Positions 11,634 to 21,075 of a DNA stretch of 64,000 nt are shown in pieces. The stretch is from Deltaproteobacteria bacterium (GTDB lineage Bacteria > Myxococcota > XYA12-FULL-58-9). The notes under the pieces were generated by a model, which did no database searches, was not told the DNA's origin, and was given only the letters and a program-made list of their open reading frames with translations. The first letter of the stretch is position 1; the number at the start of each line of letters is the position of its first letter. The stretch spans positions 1-64,000 of the forward strand of contig JACRCV010000056.1 of NCBI GenBank assembly GCA_016218825.1, in the 5' to 3' direction. The position numbers and the translations under genes are program-made.

Positions 11634-14019
11634 TCTGCTTCTTCCCCGCAATGTCGCTCAGCAACCCCGGGTACTCCGGGCGGCCATGGTAGATCGAGCC
11701 CAGCACCATGCCAAAGGCCTTGGCGATCTTGTGCAGATCTTTCAGGGTCAGATCGCACTCCTCGAGCTGGCCGTCGCTGAACTTCAGGTTGATGATGCGG
11801 TTGATCACACCCTGGAGGCGGGCCGCGTTCGGATCGGCGAGCGAGCCGGCGGCGGCCTCGACCGCGTCCCCGAGCATGACCAGCGCCGCCTCGCGGCTCT
11901 GGGGCTTGCGGTGATCGTAGCGATAGTCGCTCTCCGACACCGGGTTGTTCTCGTCCTCCCCCTCCTTCGCCTTCTGGTAGAAGAAGTGGATCACCGTGGT
12001 GCCGTGGTGCTCGGCGATGCCGGCCATGATCTCCTCGCCGAGGCGATGCTCGCGGGCGATCTCGATGCCGTCGTCGACGTGGCGCTTGAGGATCATCGCG
12101 CTCATCGACGGCTTGAGCTTGTCGTGCGGGTTCTGGCCGTCGCGCTGGTTCTCGCTGAAGTAGCTCGGGTTCCGGCACTTGCCGATGTCGTGGTAGTAGG
12201 CCATCACCCGCGCCAACAGCGGGTTGGCGCCGATCTCCTCGGCCGCCGCCTCGACGATCGAGCCGACGATGACGCTGTGATGGTAAGAGCCGGGCGCCTG
12301 GACGATGAGCTCCTTGAGCGCCGGGTGATTGAGGTTGGCGAGCTCCAACAGCTGCAGGTTGGTGGTGTAGTCGAAGACCGCCTCGACCACCGGCGTCATC
12401 GCCAGCGCCACGACCGCGGCGATGAGTCCGCTCATGAACGCCGCCGGCATCGCGAGGCCGTAGGCCGCGAGACGGGCCTGGCCGTCGAACACCAACAGCG
12501 CCGTGGCGATGGCGGTCTGGCCGACGCCGACCCACAGGCCGGCCCGCAACAGGTCCGAGCGCCGTCCGAGGTTGCGGACCGCCGTCACCCCCAGCACCGA
12601 GCCCACCGTCGCGTAGTAGAGAAAGCCGCGGTGCGCCTCGACCATCAGGCCCAGCACCATGCTCTGGGCGATGGCGTAGATCAGCGCCACGTCCTGGCGC
12701 ACGCACAGGCGGACCACCATCGCGCCCGCGGCCACCGGGACGATGAACAAGAACACGTCGAGCGGTACCTTGGCGAGCGCCTCTTGCAGGTCGACCGTCA
12801 GCGCCAACCACAGCCTGGTGATCACCAGCGCCGAGCAGAACACCGTGGCCAAGAACGCCAGGTCGCGGTGGCGCAGGCGCCTGCCCCAGGCCCTCTTGCG
12901 CGCCAGCGCGAACGTGGTGCCGAACAGCACCAGCACCACCAGGGCGCCGCCGATCACCACGAACGCCGTGGTGGCGCTGCCCCGCCCCCGGTTGAGGGCG
13001 GCGAGGATGGCGAGATGATGCGGCGTGAAGCGTTCGCCGTCGCGGATGATCATCTCCCCCTTCTTCACGGTGATCGTGACCGGCTTGACGGCGATTCGCG
13101 TCAGTTGTCTCGCGACCTCGGTCGCGGCGCGATTGAAGGTCAGGTTGGCCGGCATCAGCTCGCTCGCCAGCGCGGCGACGCTCTGCTGCTCTTCGGCCTC
13201 CAGCTCCGGCAGCCGGAGCGCGATGAGCGGCGCCAGGTGCAGGCGCAGCGACTCGCGGTCGGCGATCGACTCCACCTTGTCGATGAAGAGCTCGCGGCTG
13301 CCGTCGCTCGGGACCCGCTGCACCGTGAGGCCGCGGTCGCGCTCGCCGGCCAAGGTCGCGACGTGATCGACGAACGGCGCCGCACCGGTCTGGGTCACTG
13401 CCTGCTGCAGGGCCTGTTCGATGCTGCGGTCGAACTGCTCGCGCTTCAGCAACGCCAGACCCGCTTGCGAGATGGTGGTCCCGAGGATCTTCTGCAGCTC
13501 GGGGCGGAGCTCGTCGACGACGCGCTCGACCTCGACCTCGGCGCGCTGCCGGGCGGTCTTCCCGAGCCTCGCCGGGTCGGCGGTGTCCGGGTCTTCTTCG
13601 TGCAGGCGGTCGAGGCGCTTGCGGGCGAGCGCGAAGGCTTCACCGAGCCGTCGCGCGAGCTCGGTCCCGGCGCGGACGTCGAAGTCGTAGACGCTCGGCA
13701 GGCGCTGCTCCGCCTCGCCCCGCAGGCGCTCGGTGGTCTCGGCGTCCTCGACCGTCACGTCGAAGGGCGCCTTGATGTTGTCCGCCGCCGGCGTCCCGAC
13801 CAACTCGACATCGGTCGAGAACACCCGCGGCGCCAGGCGCGGCGCCAGCACCAGCCCCGCGACCAAGACCGGCAACAACAGCGCCGCCGGCTGCAGCCAG
13901 CGCACGTGCTCGAGTCGGTCCCACAACGGCGCCCGTGGCGGCCGCCGCGTGGGCTTGAGGTGCTCGTCCGCCCGGGCGGGATCGTCCCCGGGGCCGGGGA
14001 CGTTCTCGACCTCGGTCAT
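11527..14019 (-). CDS. 7TM-HD family phosphohydrolase (PgpH-like, putative cyclic-dinucleotide phosphodiesterase)
   Basis: The product is an 830-residue membrane phosphohydrolase. One N-terminal helix (about 45-65) precedes a large extracytoplasmic 7TMR-HDED-type domain (to about 330) and seven helices (about 335-555). A cytoplasmic HD domain follows, with HHSV and MAYYHDIGK as metal ligands. In Firmicutes, family members hydrolyse c-di-AMP; activity here is inferred. Its ATG directly abuts the stop of the upstream small exported protein, and its tail overlaps ybeY. Association with ybeY is widespread in bacteria. Confidence 0.88.
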   Translation of the reverse strand: MTEVENVPGPGDDPARADEHLKPTRRPPRAPLWDRLEHVRWLQPAALLLPVLVAGLVLAPRLAPRVFSTDVELVGTPAADNIKAPFDVTVEDAETTERLRGEAEQRLPSVYDFDVRAGTELARRLGEAFALARKRLDRLHEEDPDTADPARLGKTARQRAEVEVERVVDELRPELQKILGTTISQAGLALLKREQFDRSIEQALQQAVTQTGAAPFVDHVATLAGERDRGLTVQRVPSDGSRELFIDKVESIADRESLRLHLAPLIALRLPELEAEEQQSVAALASELMPANLTFNRAATEVARQLTRIAVKPVTITVKKGEMIIRDGERFTPHHLAILAALNRGRGSATTAFVVIGGALVVLVLFGTTFALARKRAWGRRLRHRDLAFLATVFCSALVITRLWLALTVDLQEALAKVPLDVFLFIVPVAAGAMVVRLCVRQDVALIYAIAQSMVLGLMVEAHRGFLYYATVGSVLGVTAVRNLGRRSDLLRAGLWVGVGQTAIATALLVFDGQARLAAYGLAMPAAFMSGLIAAVVALAMTPVVEAVFDYTTNLQLLELANLNHPALKELIVQAPGSYHHSVIVGSIVEAAAEEIGANPLLARVMAYYHDIGKCRNPSYFSENQRDGQNPHDKLKPSMSAMILKRHVDDGIEIAREHRLGEEIMAGIAEHHGTTVIHFFYQKAKEGEDENNPVSESDYRYDHRKPQSREAALVMLGDAVEAAAGSLADPNAARLQGVINRIINLKFSDGQLEECDLTLKDLHKIAKAFGMVLGSIYHGRPEYPGLLSDIAGKKQNGDLDSKPPRRGEAAGLPDETDGADNLKRLGLDGR

Positions 14020-14511
14020 CTACTTGCGCTCGACGTATTCGGCTTCCCAGTACTTGCCCTTGTTTGCCCCCAGGCGGATCGCGACCTTGTCGCCCTTGCG
14101 CAGGTAGTAGGCGCCGGCGTTGACCACGGTGTCGGGGTCGGCGAGCGCCACGGTCTTGCCGTCCACCTTGAGCCTCGGGGCGATCACCAGCTTGTCGTTC
14201 TTCTTGACGTCCTTGCCGGCGCCGTCCTTCGCCGGCTGCAGCACGACGACGGTCAAGGCGACGAGCGGGAAGTCCCTGACAAGGACGGCGTCGATCTTCG
14301 CCTCGAGATTCTTCGGATCCTTGAGGCGCTTGCTCTGGGACATGTCGGGGTCCTTCTTGGCGCGGATCGAGCCGCCGCCCTCCGGCCCGGCGCCGGCGGC
14401 GTCATTGGCGAGCGCCGCGAGCTCCGCCATCGGGTCGGCCGCGGCTTCTTCGGCGCCGACCCCGGCGGCCAGGAACAACACCAGACCATTGGCGATGATG
14501 AACGAGCGCAT
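14020..14511 (-). CDS. Small exported protein of unknown function
   Basis: I do not recognise a family. The ATG at 14511 has AAGGAGA seven bases upstream and opens a clear signal peptide (MRSFIIANGLVLFLAAGVGA). The track start at 14583 lacks this logic. The mature ~143-residue part has an acidic/Gly linker, then a lysine-rich beta-type domain ending KGKYWEAEYVERK. It is adjacent to the 7TM-HD gene with zero spacing, so the two are probably co-translated. Confidence 0.75.
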   Translation of the reverse strand: MRSFIIANGLVLFLAAGVGAEEAAADPMAELAALANDAAGAGPEGGGSIRAKKDPDMSQSKRLKDPKNLEAKIDAVLVRDFPLVALTVVVLQPAKDGAGKDVKKNDKLVIAPRLKVDGKTVALADPDTVVNAGAYYLRKGDKVAIRLGANKGKYWEAEYVERK

Positions 14512-14616
14512 GTGGGTCTCCTTGATCGGGTTTCCTCGAGGAAGTCCCTCACGGGAGGGAAGCGGGCGCAGTCTCGCTCGCATCGGTGCCAGGATGCAAG
14601 GGGGGCCGCGAACGGC
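14512..14616. promoter_or_regulatory. Intergenic region with perfect 12-bp palindrome and hairpin
   Basis: A perfect palindrome TTCCTCGAGGAA spans 14532-14543. A 6-bp stem TCCCTC / GAGGGA with a four-base loop follows at about 14545-14560. The site lies about 20 bases upstream of the small exported protein start, where an operator or leader hairpin would sit. No T-tract follows, so a Rho-independent terminator is unlikely. Confidence 0.45.
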
Positions 14617-15111
14617 TCAGGGCGTGCCGCCCTGCCCCCCCTTCGGCGGATCCCGCAGCACCCCGTAGCGTTGCACCTTGAGCTCGCCGGAGACCAGCTT
14701 GTCGCCGGCGACCCACAGCTTGGCGCCGACCATCGTCCGCAGCCGCTGTTGGGTTCGCGGCTGCAGGCTCAACGGGATCGGGCTCCCGCTCCCGTCCTTG
14801 AGCGCCAACCCGGCCTCGGCCTCGACCAGGAAGCCGACGAGCGGCTTGCTGCCGCCGACGTCGATGATCGAGTAGGTCTGGAGGCGCAGGCGCTTGCCGT
14901 CCGGGTCGAGGACGCCGACCACCTCCACCTTGCTGCTCTGCAGGCGGGCGACCTCGAGGGCGAGCTCGCCCTGGAGCTCGATGCTCCCCTGCGCCCAGAC
15001 CACCGAGACCAACGGCGCACCGACGGCGCGCGTCAGGCGTACCTCGCCCTGGTAGGTGGCCGAGTCGCCGGCCGCGGCGCAGAACAGCAGCCCGAGATAG
15101 ACGCCGAGCAT
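14617..15111 (-). CDS. Secreted protein of unknown function
   Basis: The 164-residue product opens with a short hydrophobic signal (MLGVYLGLLFCAAAG). The rest is predicted mainly beta-strand, with no cysteines after the signal, and a Gly-rich C-terminus. No family is recognised. Its start overlaps the upstream metalloprotease stop by one base (TGATG), so the two are co-translated and may act together in the periplasm or outside the cell. Confidence 0.7.
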   Translation of the reverse strand: MLGVYLGLLFCAAAGDSATYQGEVRLTRAVGAPLVSVVWAQGSIELQGELALEVARLQSSKVEVVGVLDPDGKRLRLQTYSIIDVGGSKPLVGFLVEAEAGLALKDGSGSPIPLSLQPRTQQRLRTMVGAKLWVAGDKLVSGELKVQRYGVLRDPPKGGQGGTP

Positions 15112-16748
15112 CAGCGCACCCGCACCGCGCGGAGCTGGAAGTCGGCCGCCGCCTCGGTGTGGCCGGTGATCGAGGTCGTGCCGCCGGCCGCCCCCTGAAC
15201 CAGGAACAGGTAACTGCCCGAGATCGCGATGGAGTTGGTGTAGGGCTGGCTCAGGTCACCGAGGTCGTCGGTCGAGCCGTCGCCGAGCTTCGGCCCGGTG
15301 AGCGCCAGCTCGTTGCCGCGGGCGTCGACGAAGGTGCCGAACGGATCGAAGCCCACCGGCTGCCCGGCGCCGCCGTTGACCGGCGACAGGTACAAGGCGC
15401 TCTTCGCGGCGACCTCGGTGACCTCGAGGTTGTTCGTGGCGTAGGTCGCAAGCAGCCACGCGCCCAGGCCGTCGGCGCCGAACGTCTGCAGCGCCGGATG
15501 CAGGAAGCCGCGGGCACCGTCGGCGAGCAGGGTCTTGTGCAGCAGGACGCTCGTCGCCGCGGCCGCCGGGGTGCTGGCGCCCTTGGCCTTGCCGAGGGCG
15601 TCGACCAGGTAGCGCAGCACCAGGTACGCCTGGCCGCGCTGCGCGACCGAGTCGGTGGGGCTCGCGAAGGTCGCGCTCGGCCACTCGTCGAGGGCCACCG
15701 CCGCGGCGCCGATGTTCGAGGCCCCGTAGCCGGTGAGATCCTCCATCAGGTGCGCCATGCCTTCGTCGAGCCACAGCACCTCGTTGTCGGCGGGGGCGGC
15801 GCCGTTGGCGTAGACCCGGAGCGCGAAGTTCACCAGGTGGGTGTACTCGTGCACCAGCGTACCGATCGCGACCTCGGGGGTGATGACGTCGGTGGCGCAG
15901 CCGTTCGCCGCCGTGCAGCTGGCGCGGCTCTCGGCGCCCGGGACCTGGGCCCAGAGGATGTCGGCCTCGTTGCCGGTGGCCTGCGAGTCGGCGGCCGGCA
16001 GGAAGTCACGGTGCTCGAAGAAGCCGACGACGTCGCCCATGCTCGCGAGCTTGCTCGAGAACACCACGGTCATCCGGCCGTCCTGGTCGCGGTCGAGGGC
16101 GGCGCTGTGGCCGCCGCTCTGGCCCATCAAGGTCAAGGCGTTGGTGGCCGCGACCGCGAACGCATTCGCGGCGCCGGTCGCCGCCGTCTCGTTGCCTTGG
16201 TCGTTGTCGTCGAGGACGACGTTGACCTTGAAGGCGCCGCTGGTCACCGCGATCACGGTGGCCGCGACCGCGGTGCTGTCGGTGAACGTCAGCTCCGGTG
16301 TCGTGGTGCAGGCGCCCTTGAAGCACATCTGGTTGCCGGTGCACGCCGGGCTGCAACCCCCGGCCTGCCGCGGTGTCGCCGGGTGCAGCGTCCGGCGGCC
16401 GGCGCGGATGTCGGCTACCAGGCCGTCGATGGCGGCCCGACGTCGACCCTCGGCGACGATGCGCGCCTCGAGCGCGCCGCGATCGAAGCCGGTCGGCGGG
16501 GTGCTGCTCTTGCGGCCGAGCGTCAAGGCCGTGGCGTTGGCGCCGCCCTTGCTCAGCGAGAACTCCACCTGGCCACCCGGCGCCGCCTCGCCCCCCGGCA
16601 GCGAGTAGACGCTGAGCAGGTAGGCCTCGGTGCCGGTCGTGAACGCGAGGTCCACGGTGCCGAAGTCCCCCTTCGGCCCCTCTTCGGTGGGATTGCAGGC
16701 GAGCGGGCAAAGCCCGAGCGCGAACAGCGAGACCAGGTGGCGATGCAT
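15111..16748 (-). CDS. Putative secreted metalloprotease (M30-like gluzincin)
   Basis: This is a probable exported zinc peptidase. LVHEYTHLVNF supplies the HExxH zinc site near the middle, and about 35 residues later WLDEGMAHLMEDL gives the third-ligand glutamate of gluzincins. This layout resembles M30 hyicolysin-type peptidases; the family assignment is tentative. The ATG at 16748 has AAGGAG seven bases upstream and a signal peptide with a possible but atypical lipobox (CPLAC). A short Cys pair region (CSPACTGNQMCFKGAC) precedes the catalytic domain. The start at 16814 in the track has no signal logic. Confidence 0.75.
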   Translation of the reverse strand: MHRHLVSLFALGLCPLACNPTEEGPKGDFGTVDLAFTTGTEAYLLSVYSLPGGEAAPGGQVEFSLSKGGANATALTLGRKSSTPPTGFDRGALEARIVAEGRRRAAIDGLVADIRAGRRTLHPATPRQAGGCSPACTGNQMCFKGACTTTPELTFTDSTAVAATVIAVTSGAFKVNVVLDDNDQGNETAATGAANAFAVAATNALTLMGQSGGHSAALDRDQDGRMTVVFSSKLASMGDVVGFFEHRDFLPAADSQATGNEADILWAQVPGAESRASCTAANGCATDVITPEVAIGTLVHEYTHLVNFALRVYANGAAPADNEVLWLDEGMAHLMEDLTGYGASNIGAAAVALDEWPSATFASPTDSVAQRGQAYLVLRYLVDALGKAKGASTPAAAATSVLLHKTLLADGARGFLHPALQTFGADGLGAWLLATYATNNLEVTEVAAKSALYLSPVNGGAGQPVGFDPFGTFVDARGNELALTGPKLGDGSTDDLGDLSQPYTNSIAISGSYLFLVQGAAGGTTSITGHTEAAADFQLRAVRVR

Positions 16749-16865
16749 GGCGGGCTCCTTGATGAGTTCGAGGCGGTCGGCTGGAATCGACGTGCCGGCG
16801 CCGGCGATATTCATAACACAGGGGCGGTCGCGCCGGAACCGGAGTCGATGCGGTGGGTGGGCTTC
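16749..16865. promoter_or_regulatory. Intergenic region upstream of metalloprotease gene
   Basis: This 117-bp gap includes the only AT-rich patch nearby (TATTCATAACAC, about 16808-16819), which could serve as part of a promoter for the protease pair on the minus strand. It also holds the small palindrome GCCGGCGCCGGC next to it. Assignment is weak. Confidence 0.35.
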
Positions 16866-18098
16866 TCAGTAGAGCGGCCGCAGCAGGTCGTAGGTCGCGT
16901 CGCGACGCTGGTAGTAGTACGGCTGTTGCCAGGGGTAGCGCAGGTCGCGGCGTCGCAGCAGGCCCGCGGTCACCAGCTGGTTCAGGGTCTCGGGGTAGGC
17001 GCCCGCCTCGGCGCGGTAGACGGCGAGCGCGCGGCGGATGCGTCCGAGCTGCGCCCGCGCCAGCTCGCTCTGCAGATCCACCTGGGTGTAGCCGAGGATC
17101 TGGCTCGGTCGCAGCTGCTGCAGGTAAGCGGTCGGTGACAACCCGAGGGCCCACGCGCCCCACAACGCCGCGACCACGAGGGCCGAGGTGATGGCGACGC
17201 GGGTGACCGCCAGCGCCCAGGTCGAGCGGTGCGGCGCGTGGATGCCGCCGACCATCGCGTCGGCGCTCGGCTTGTGCGCCACCTCGGCCAGCGGTGCGAC
17301 AATGGCGGCGTCGATCAGGGTGACGAGGGCCTTGCAGGTCTCGAACTCGCCGAGACGCGACAGATCGATGATCTTCTGGACGTCGCGATCCGGGGTGATG
17401 AGGTGATAGACGATGCGTTCGTTCTGGCCGACGTTCTTCAGGCGCGGATCGCCGCCACTGCTGCCGCCGCCCAGATCGCCGAACGCGGCGTCGAGCCCGA
17501 GGTCGTCCCCGCCCCCGGCCGCCGGCGCCGGATGGGCCGCGGCCGAGGCGGTCAGCGCGTCCAGGTCCTCGAGCTTCTCGAACTTGATGCCGTAGCCGCT
17601 GATGCGGCGGCGGATCACCGGCCACTCGTCGACCTGGCGGAACCCCTCCATCAGGAGGTTCTCGGAGCGAATCGGATCGGTATCCTCGAAGACCACGACC
17701 TCGGCCTGCGCGAACTCGTAGGAGCCGCCGTCCCAGAGGAACAGGCGGTAGATGGTCTCGGTGGTCTGCAGCCGCGCGAAGGTGCGCAGGGTCTTGTGGT
17801 CCAGCGCCCCCGACGACACCAGGATGTCGCCGAGGCGCTTCAGGGTCTTCTTCTGGGTCTCGAGCGCCGCCGTCAGCTGCTCCTCGCGCACGACCTCGGC
17901 GCGCACCAGCATGCTGCCCAAAAGCTCGCGCTTCTGACGCGTCGAGGACTCGGCCCGCACGACGTTGCCGGTGTGGAACAAGACCGTGACCTCTTGATCC
18001 CGATGGTGAACCTTCAAGGTCCCGGTCTTCCCCTGGTGGCCGATCAGCTGAAAGATGTCGGCGATGCCGAAATCCTTGAGGGTACCCCTGAGCGCCAC
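16866..18098 (-). CDS. DUF4388 protein with transmembrane helix and GspG-like C-terminal tail
   Basis: Residues 1-~150 are a DUF4388 (PatA-N-type) domain, beginning with the typical LKDFGIADIFQLIGHQGKTG. A Gly/Ala/Asp linker and a further helical region precede one transmembrane segment near residues 300-325. The last ~65 residues (LAVYRAEAGAYPETLNQL, then PW..PYYY and YDLL) look like the periplasmic part of a type II pseudopilin such as GspG. This is an uncommon fusion. DUF4388 proteins are frequent in Myxococcota signalling, but the role is unknown. The GTG at 18098 has AAGGAG in the tail of the preceding gene. Confidence 0.8.
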   Translation of the reverse strand: MALRGTLKDFGIADIFQLIGHQGKTGTLKVHHRDQEVTVLFHTGNVVRAESSTRQKRELLGSMLVRAEVVREEQLTAALETQKKTLKRLGDILVSSGALDHKTLRTFARLQTTETIYRLFLWDGGSYEFAQAEVVVFEDTDPIRSENLLMEGFRQVDEWPVIRRRISGYGIKFEKLEDLDALTASAAAHPAPAAGGGDDLGLDAAFGDLGGGSSGGDPRLKNVGQNERIVYHLITPDRDVQKIIDLSRLGEFETCKALVTLIDAAIVAPLAEVAHKPSADAMVGGIHAPHRSTWALAVTRVAITSALVVAALWGAWALGLSPTAYLQQLRPSQILGYTQVDLQSELARAQLGRIRRALAVYRAEAGAYPETLNQLVTAGLLRRRDLRYPWQQPYYYQRRDATYDLLRPLY

Positions 18099-18102
18099 GA
18101 GA

Positions 18103-20103
18103 CTAGTGCTCCTTCCGCTTGGCGTCGTAGAGCCCGAGCACGAAGGCGGTGATCACCACGACGCCCATCACCACCGCGCTGGGGATGGAGAGGGCGCGCG
18201 CCATCACCGGCGCCGGCGTCGGCACCAGATCGAGGGCCAACACCAGGCCCAGGACCCCGGCGGCAAAGAGCGCGAACAGAGAGATCCCCCTGAGCGCCGC
18301 GCCGCCCGCGAGCTGCGCGGTCCCGGTCAACGTCAACGACAGCACCTGGCGCACCCGGAGGGTGCGGGCCTGGTGGCGGTGCACCTCGATCTCCTTGCGG
18401 ATCCGACTTTGGGGATCGACGCCCTCCCGAACCACGAACGCGTGGTAGCACTGGCCGCACTGCTTCTGATCCGGCATCTCCGGGTTGCAGCGCTTGCAGG
18501 CGGCCATGCCGCAGCGCGGACACGCGACCGACGGCTTGGCCGCGCCCCGCAGCCAGGCCATCACCGCGAGGAGCAGGAGCGCCGCGAGCGCTCCGGTGGC
18601 GAACACGAAGCGCGGCACGCTACGCGACGCAAACCACAACCACAGCTGGGAGACGGCGCGCTCGTGCAGGGCGTCCGCCGGCTGCGGCACGACCAAGAGC
18701 GACCGCGGCACTCCGGCGTTGACCAGGTACGTCGGGCCGACGCGCTTGGCGTCACGGGCAAAGGCCTCGACCAGCTCGTAGTCGACCGCGGTGGCGCGGC
18801 GGTGCGCCTCTCCGGCCTTCTGCTGCTCGGCGAGCGAGTAGTACACCCGCGACATGTTGAACAGCGCCACGACGCTGTCGGCGTCGACGCTGAGCGCCCG
18901 GTTGTAGTAGGCGATCGCGGCCTGTTTGTCGCCGAGCAGGTACTTGAGGTTGCCGAGGTCGACATAGAGCCGGGCGTCGGAGGCGCCCACCCTCTCGGCG
19001 CGGCTCAACAGATCGACGGCGCGGCGCAGATCGCCCTTCCACCGGGCCCGCAAGCCCAGCGCGTAGAGGTCCTCGGCGCGCGGGTCGGTGCTCGCCTCGA
19101 GGCGGAGAGCGGCGTCCTCGGCGAGCATGTCCCGGGTGGCGAGGTAGATCGCTTCGCTGCGCGTGCCGCTGTAAGACATCAGGCTGGTGACCCGCGGCAA
19201 CAGGACGGCGGCGCCGGCCAACGCCAACAACAAGACGAGCGCGGCGATACGCTCGCGACGCTCGTAGTACAGCCCCATCAATGCGATCCAGGCGACGAGA
19301 GTCGGCAGGATGCCGATCCGGAAGAACAACGGCGTCAGCAGGAACAGCACCCCGAACAGGCCGCTCTGCAGGCGCGTCGCGCCGTGCGGCAGCAGGTGAT
19401 GGAAGTCGTGCACCATCATCCGCGCGTGGCGGTAGAGCGCCATCAGCGCGAACAACAAGGTCGCTAGCACTACCACCGCCACGCTCGCGTTCAACACCAG
19501 GCCGAGCCGCGCCCGCAAGTACGGCGCCTCGATCCAGGTCTCGAGGTAGCCGTCGAGCCCGGCGGACACCGCGGCCAGGACATGGTCGCCTTGCGCCCAC
19601 AGCGCGCGCGCCAGCACCACGTGCGGCTGTGGCAGGTCCGGGGCCACGAGGACCGCGGCCTGGGCGAGCTCGACGCCACGGCCGACGTTGCCCTTCGTCG
19701 TCGCCTGCTCGCTCTCGCGCGCCAGGGCCTCGCCGTACGCGAAGATGTTGGGCCAACCGGCCTGATCCTTCACGACGACGAGCTCGCGCAGCGCGGCGTC
19801 GGCCCCCTGCAGGCTGCCCGCCGCGAGCGCCAGGCGGCGCGTCTCCCACAGCTGTGCGATCACGGTGTCGGTGGGTGGCGGTGGCGGCGGCGGTGCGGTG
19901 TCGACGCTCGGCACCGGGGCCGCGGGCTCGGTGGCCACCGAGCTCTCGAGCTTGGCCTCGCCCTTGGTGGCGTCGTCGGCGGCCGGCGTGGCAGCCTCTT
20001 CCGTGTCGCCCTCGTCCGGGGGCGCGGCATAGGGAATGCCGGCCTGGGCTTGTGCGAGGCTCGGCAGAATCATCACCAGGGGCACCGCCCACAGCCTTCG
20101 CAT
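18103..20103 (-). CDS. TPR-repeat membrane protein with zinc ribbon
   Basis: The 666-residue protein has a signal peptide, a Pro/Ala-rich stretch, and TPR-like helical repeats (about 80-200 and 345-450; clearest as NLKYLLGDKQAAIAYYNRAL). Helices cluster near 205-320, 500-525 and at the C-terminus. A CPRCGMAACKRC...CGQC zinc ribbon follows the helix at ~510. Function is unknown. It lies four bases upstream of the DUF4388 gene and carries that gene's ribosome-binding site, so the pair probably functions together. Confidence 0.75.
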   Translation of the reverse strand: MRRLWAVPLVMILPSLAQAQAGIPYAAPPDEGDTEEAATPAADDATKGEAKLESSVATEPAAPVPSVDTAPPPPPPPTDTVIAQLWETRRLALAAGSLQGADAALRELVVVKDQAGWPNIFAYGEALARESEQATTKGNVGRGVELAQAAVLVAPDLPQPHVVLARALWAQGDHVLAAVSAGLDGYLETWIEAPYLRARLGLVLNASVAVVVLATLLFALMALYRHARMMVHDFHHLLPHGATRLQSGLFGVLFLLTPLFFRIGILPTLVAWIALMGLYYERRERIAALVLLLALAGAAVLLPRVTSLMSYSGTRSEAIYLATRDMLAEDAALRLEASTDPRAEDLYALGLRARWKGDLRRAVDLLSRAERVGASDARLYVDLGNLKYLLGDKQAAIAYYNRALSVDADSVVALFNMSRVYYSLAEQQKAGEAHRRATAVDYELVEAFARDAKRVGPTYLVNAGVPRSLLVVPQPADALHERAVSQLWLWFASRSVPRFVFATGALAALLLLAVMAWLRGAAKPSVACPRCGMAACKRCNPEMPDQKQCGQCYHAFVVREGVDPQSRIRKEIEVHRHQARTLRVRQVLSLTLTGTAQLAGGAALRGISLFALFAAGVLGLVLALDLVPTPAPVMARALSIPSAVVMGVVVITAFVLGLYDAKRKEH

Positions 20104-20280
20104 CAGTCGCTACCCCGTGAATCTTTCCAGCGTCGCTCGTCCGGCGTGATACGCGCCTCGCCCGGCGGTACATGGCTAACACAGAGCCCCAGCGGCCATC
20201 AAGAACGGTATTTCCCTAGAACCGGGAGGCCTCGTTGTGCTACGGGAGCGGCGCGGCGACCGCGGCACCGGAGGTTGGTG
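20104..20280. promoter_or_regulatory. Divergent promoter region TPR gene / mazG
   Basis: This 177-bp non-coding gap lies between divergent genes. I see GGAGG at 20271-20275 as the mazG ribosome-binding site, and an imperfect inverted repeat around CGGTATTTCCCTAGAACCG. No confident promoter boxes are visible. Confidence 0.4.
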
Positions 20281-21075
20281 ATGGATAGACACGAGCGCGC
20301 TGGCGCAGCCTTCACGCGGCTGTGCGCGATCATGGCCCGCCTGCGCGCGCCGGGCGGCTGCCCGTGGGACAAGGCGCAAACGCTCGACAGCCTGAAGCCG
20401 TACTTGATCGAGGAGGCCTACGAGACCCTCGAGGCCCTCGAGGAAGGTGTCGCCGCCAAGCACTGCGAGGAGCTCGGCGACCTCCTGCTGCAGATCGTCT
20501 TCCAGGCGGAGATCTGCAACGAGACCGGCCGCTTCGACGCCGCGGCGGTGGCCGGCGGCATCGCCACGAAGCTCGAGCGCCGCCATCCGCACGTCTTCGG
20601 CGAGGTGCAGGTCCAGGGCGCCGCGGGGGCGCTCTTGAGCTGGGAGACCGTGAAGGCCACCGAGCGCGCCGCCGGCGAGAGCCGCCTGCACGGGGTGCCG
20701 AAGACCATGCCGGCGCTGCTTCGGGCCTACCGCACCGGCGAGAAGGCCGCGGCGATCGGCTTCGACTGGCCGGACAGCCACGCCGTCGCGCTGAAGGTCG
20801 AGGAGGAATGGAAGGAGCTCAACGAGGTGGTCGACAGCGACGCCGCCGACAAACAGGCGCGCTCGGCCGAAGAGCTCGGCGACTTGCTGTTTGCGTTGTC
20901 GAGCTACGCCCGCCACCTCGGCGTCGATCCGGAGGCCGCGCTCCGAGCCGCGACCGACAAGTTCGCCGGTCGCTTCCGCTACGTCGAGACTCGCCTCAAG
21001 GAGACCGGCCACGTCAAGGGCAAGGTCGCGCCCGAGCTCCTCGACGCGCTCTGGAACGAGGCCAAGAAAGCCTGA
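20281..21075 (+). CDS. mazG: Nucleoside triphosphate pyrophosphohydrolase MazG
   Basis: It hydrolyses NTPs to NMP and pyrophosphate, a housecleaning and stress role. Two MazG domains are visible: EEAYE with EELGDLLLQ (about residues 44-70), and EEEWKEL with EELGDLLFAL (about 175-210). Both keep the acidic magnesium-binding pattern. The 264 residues match the tandem E. coli-type MazG. The ATG at 20281 has GGAGG upstream; the ORF track begins earlier without support. Confidence 0.95.
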   Translation: MDRHERAGAAFTRLCAIMARLRAPGGCPWDKAQTLDSLKPYLIEEAYETLEALEEGVAAKHCEELGDLLLQIVFQAEICNETGRFDAAAVAGGIATKLERRHPHVFGEVQVQGAAGALLSWETVKATERAAGESRLHGVPKTMPALLRAYRTGEKAAAIGFDWPDSHAVALKVEEEWKELNEVVDSDAADKQARSAEELGDLLFALSSYARHLGVDPEAALRAATDKFAGRFRYVETRLKETGHVKGKVAPELLDALWNEAKKA

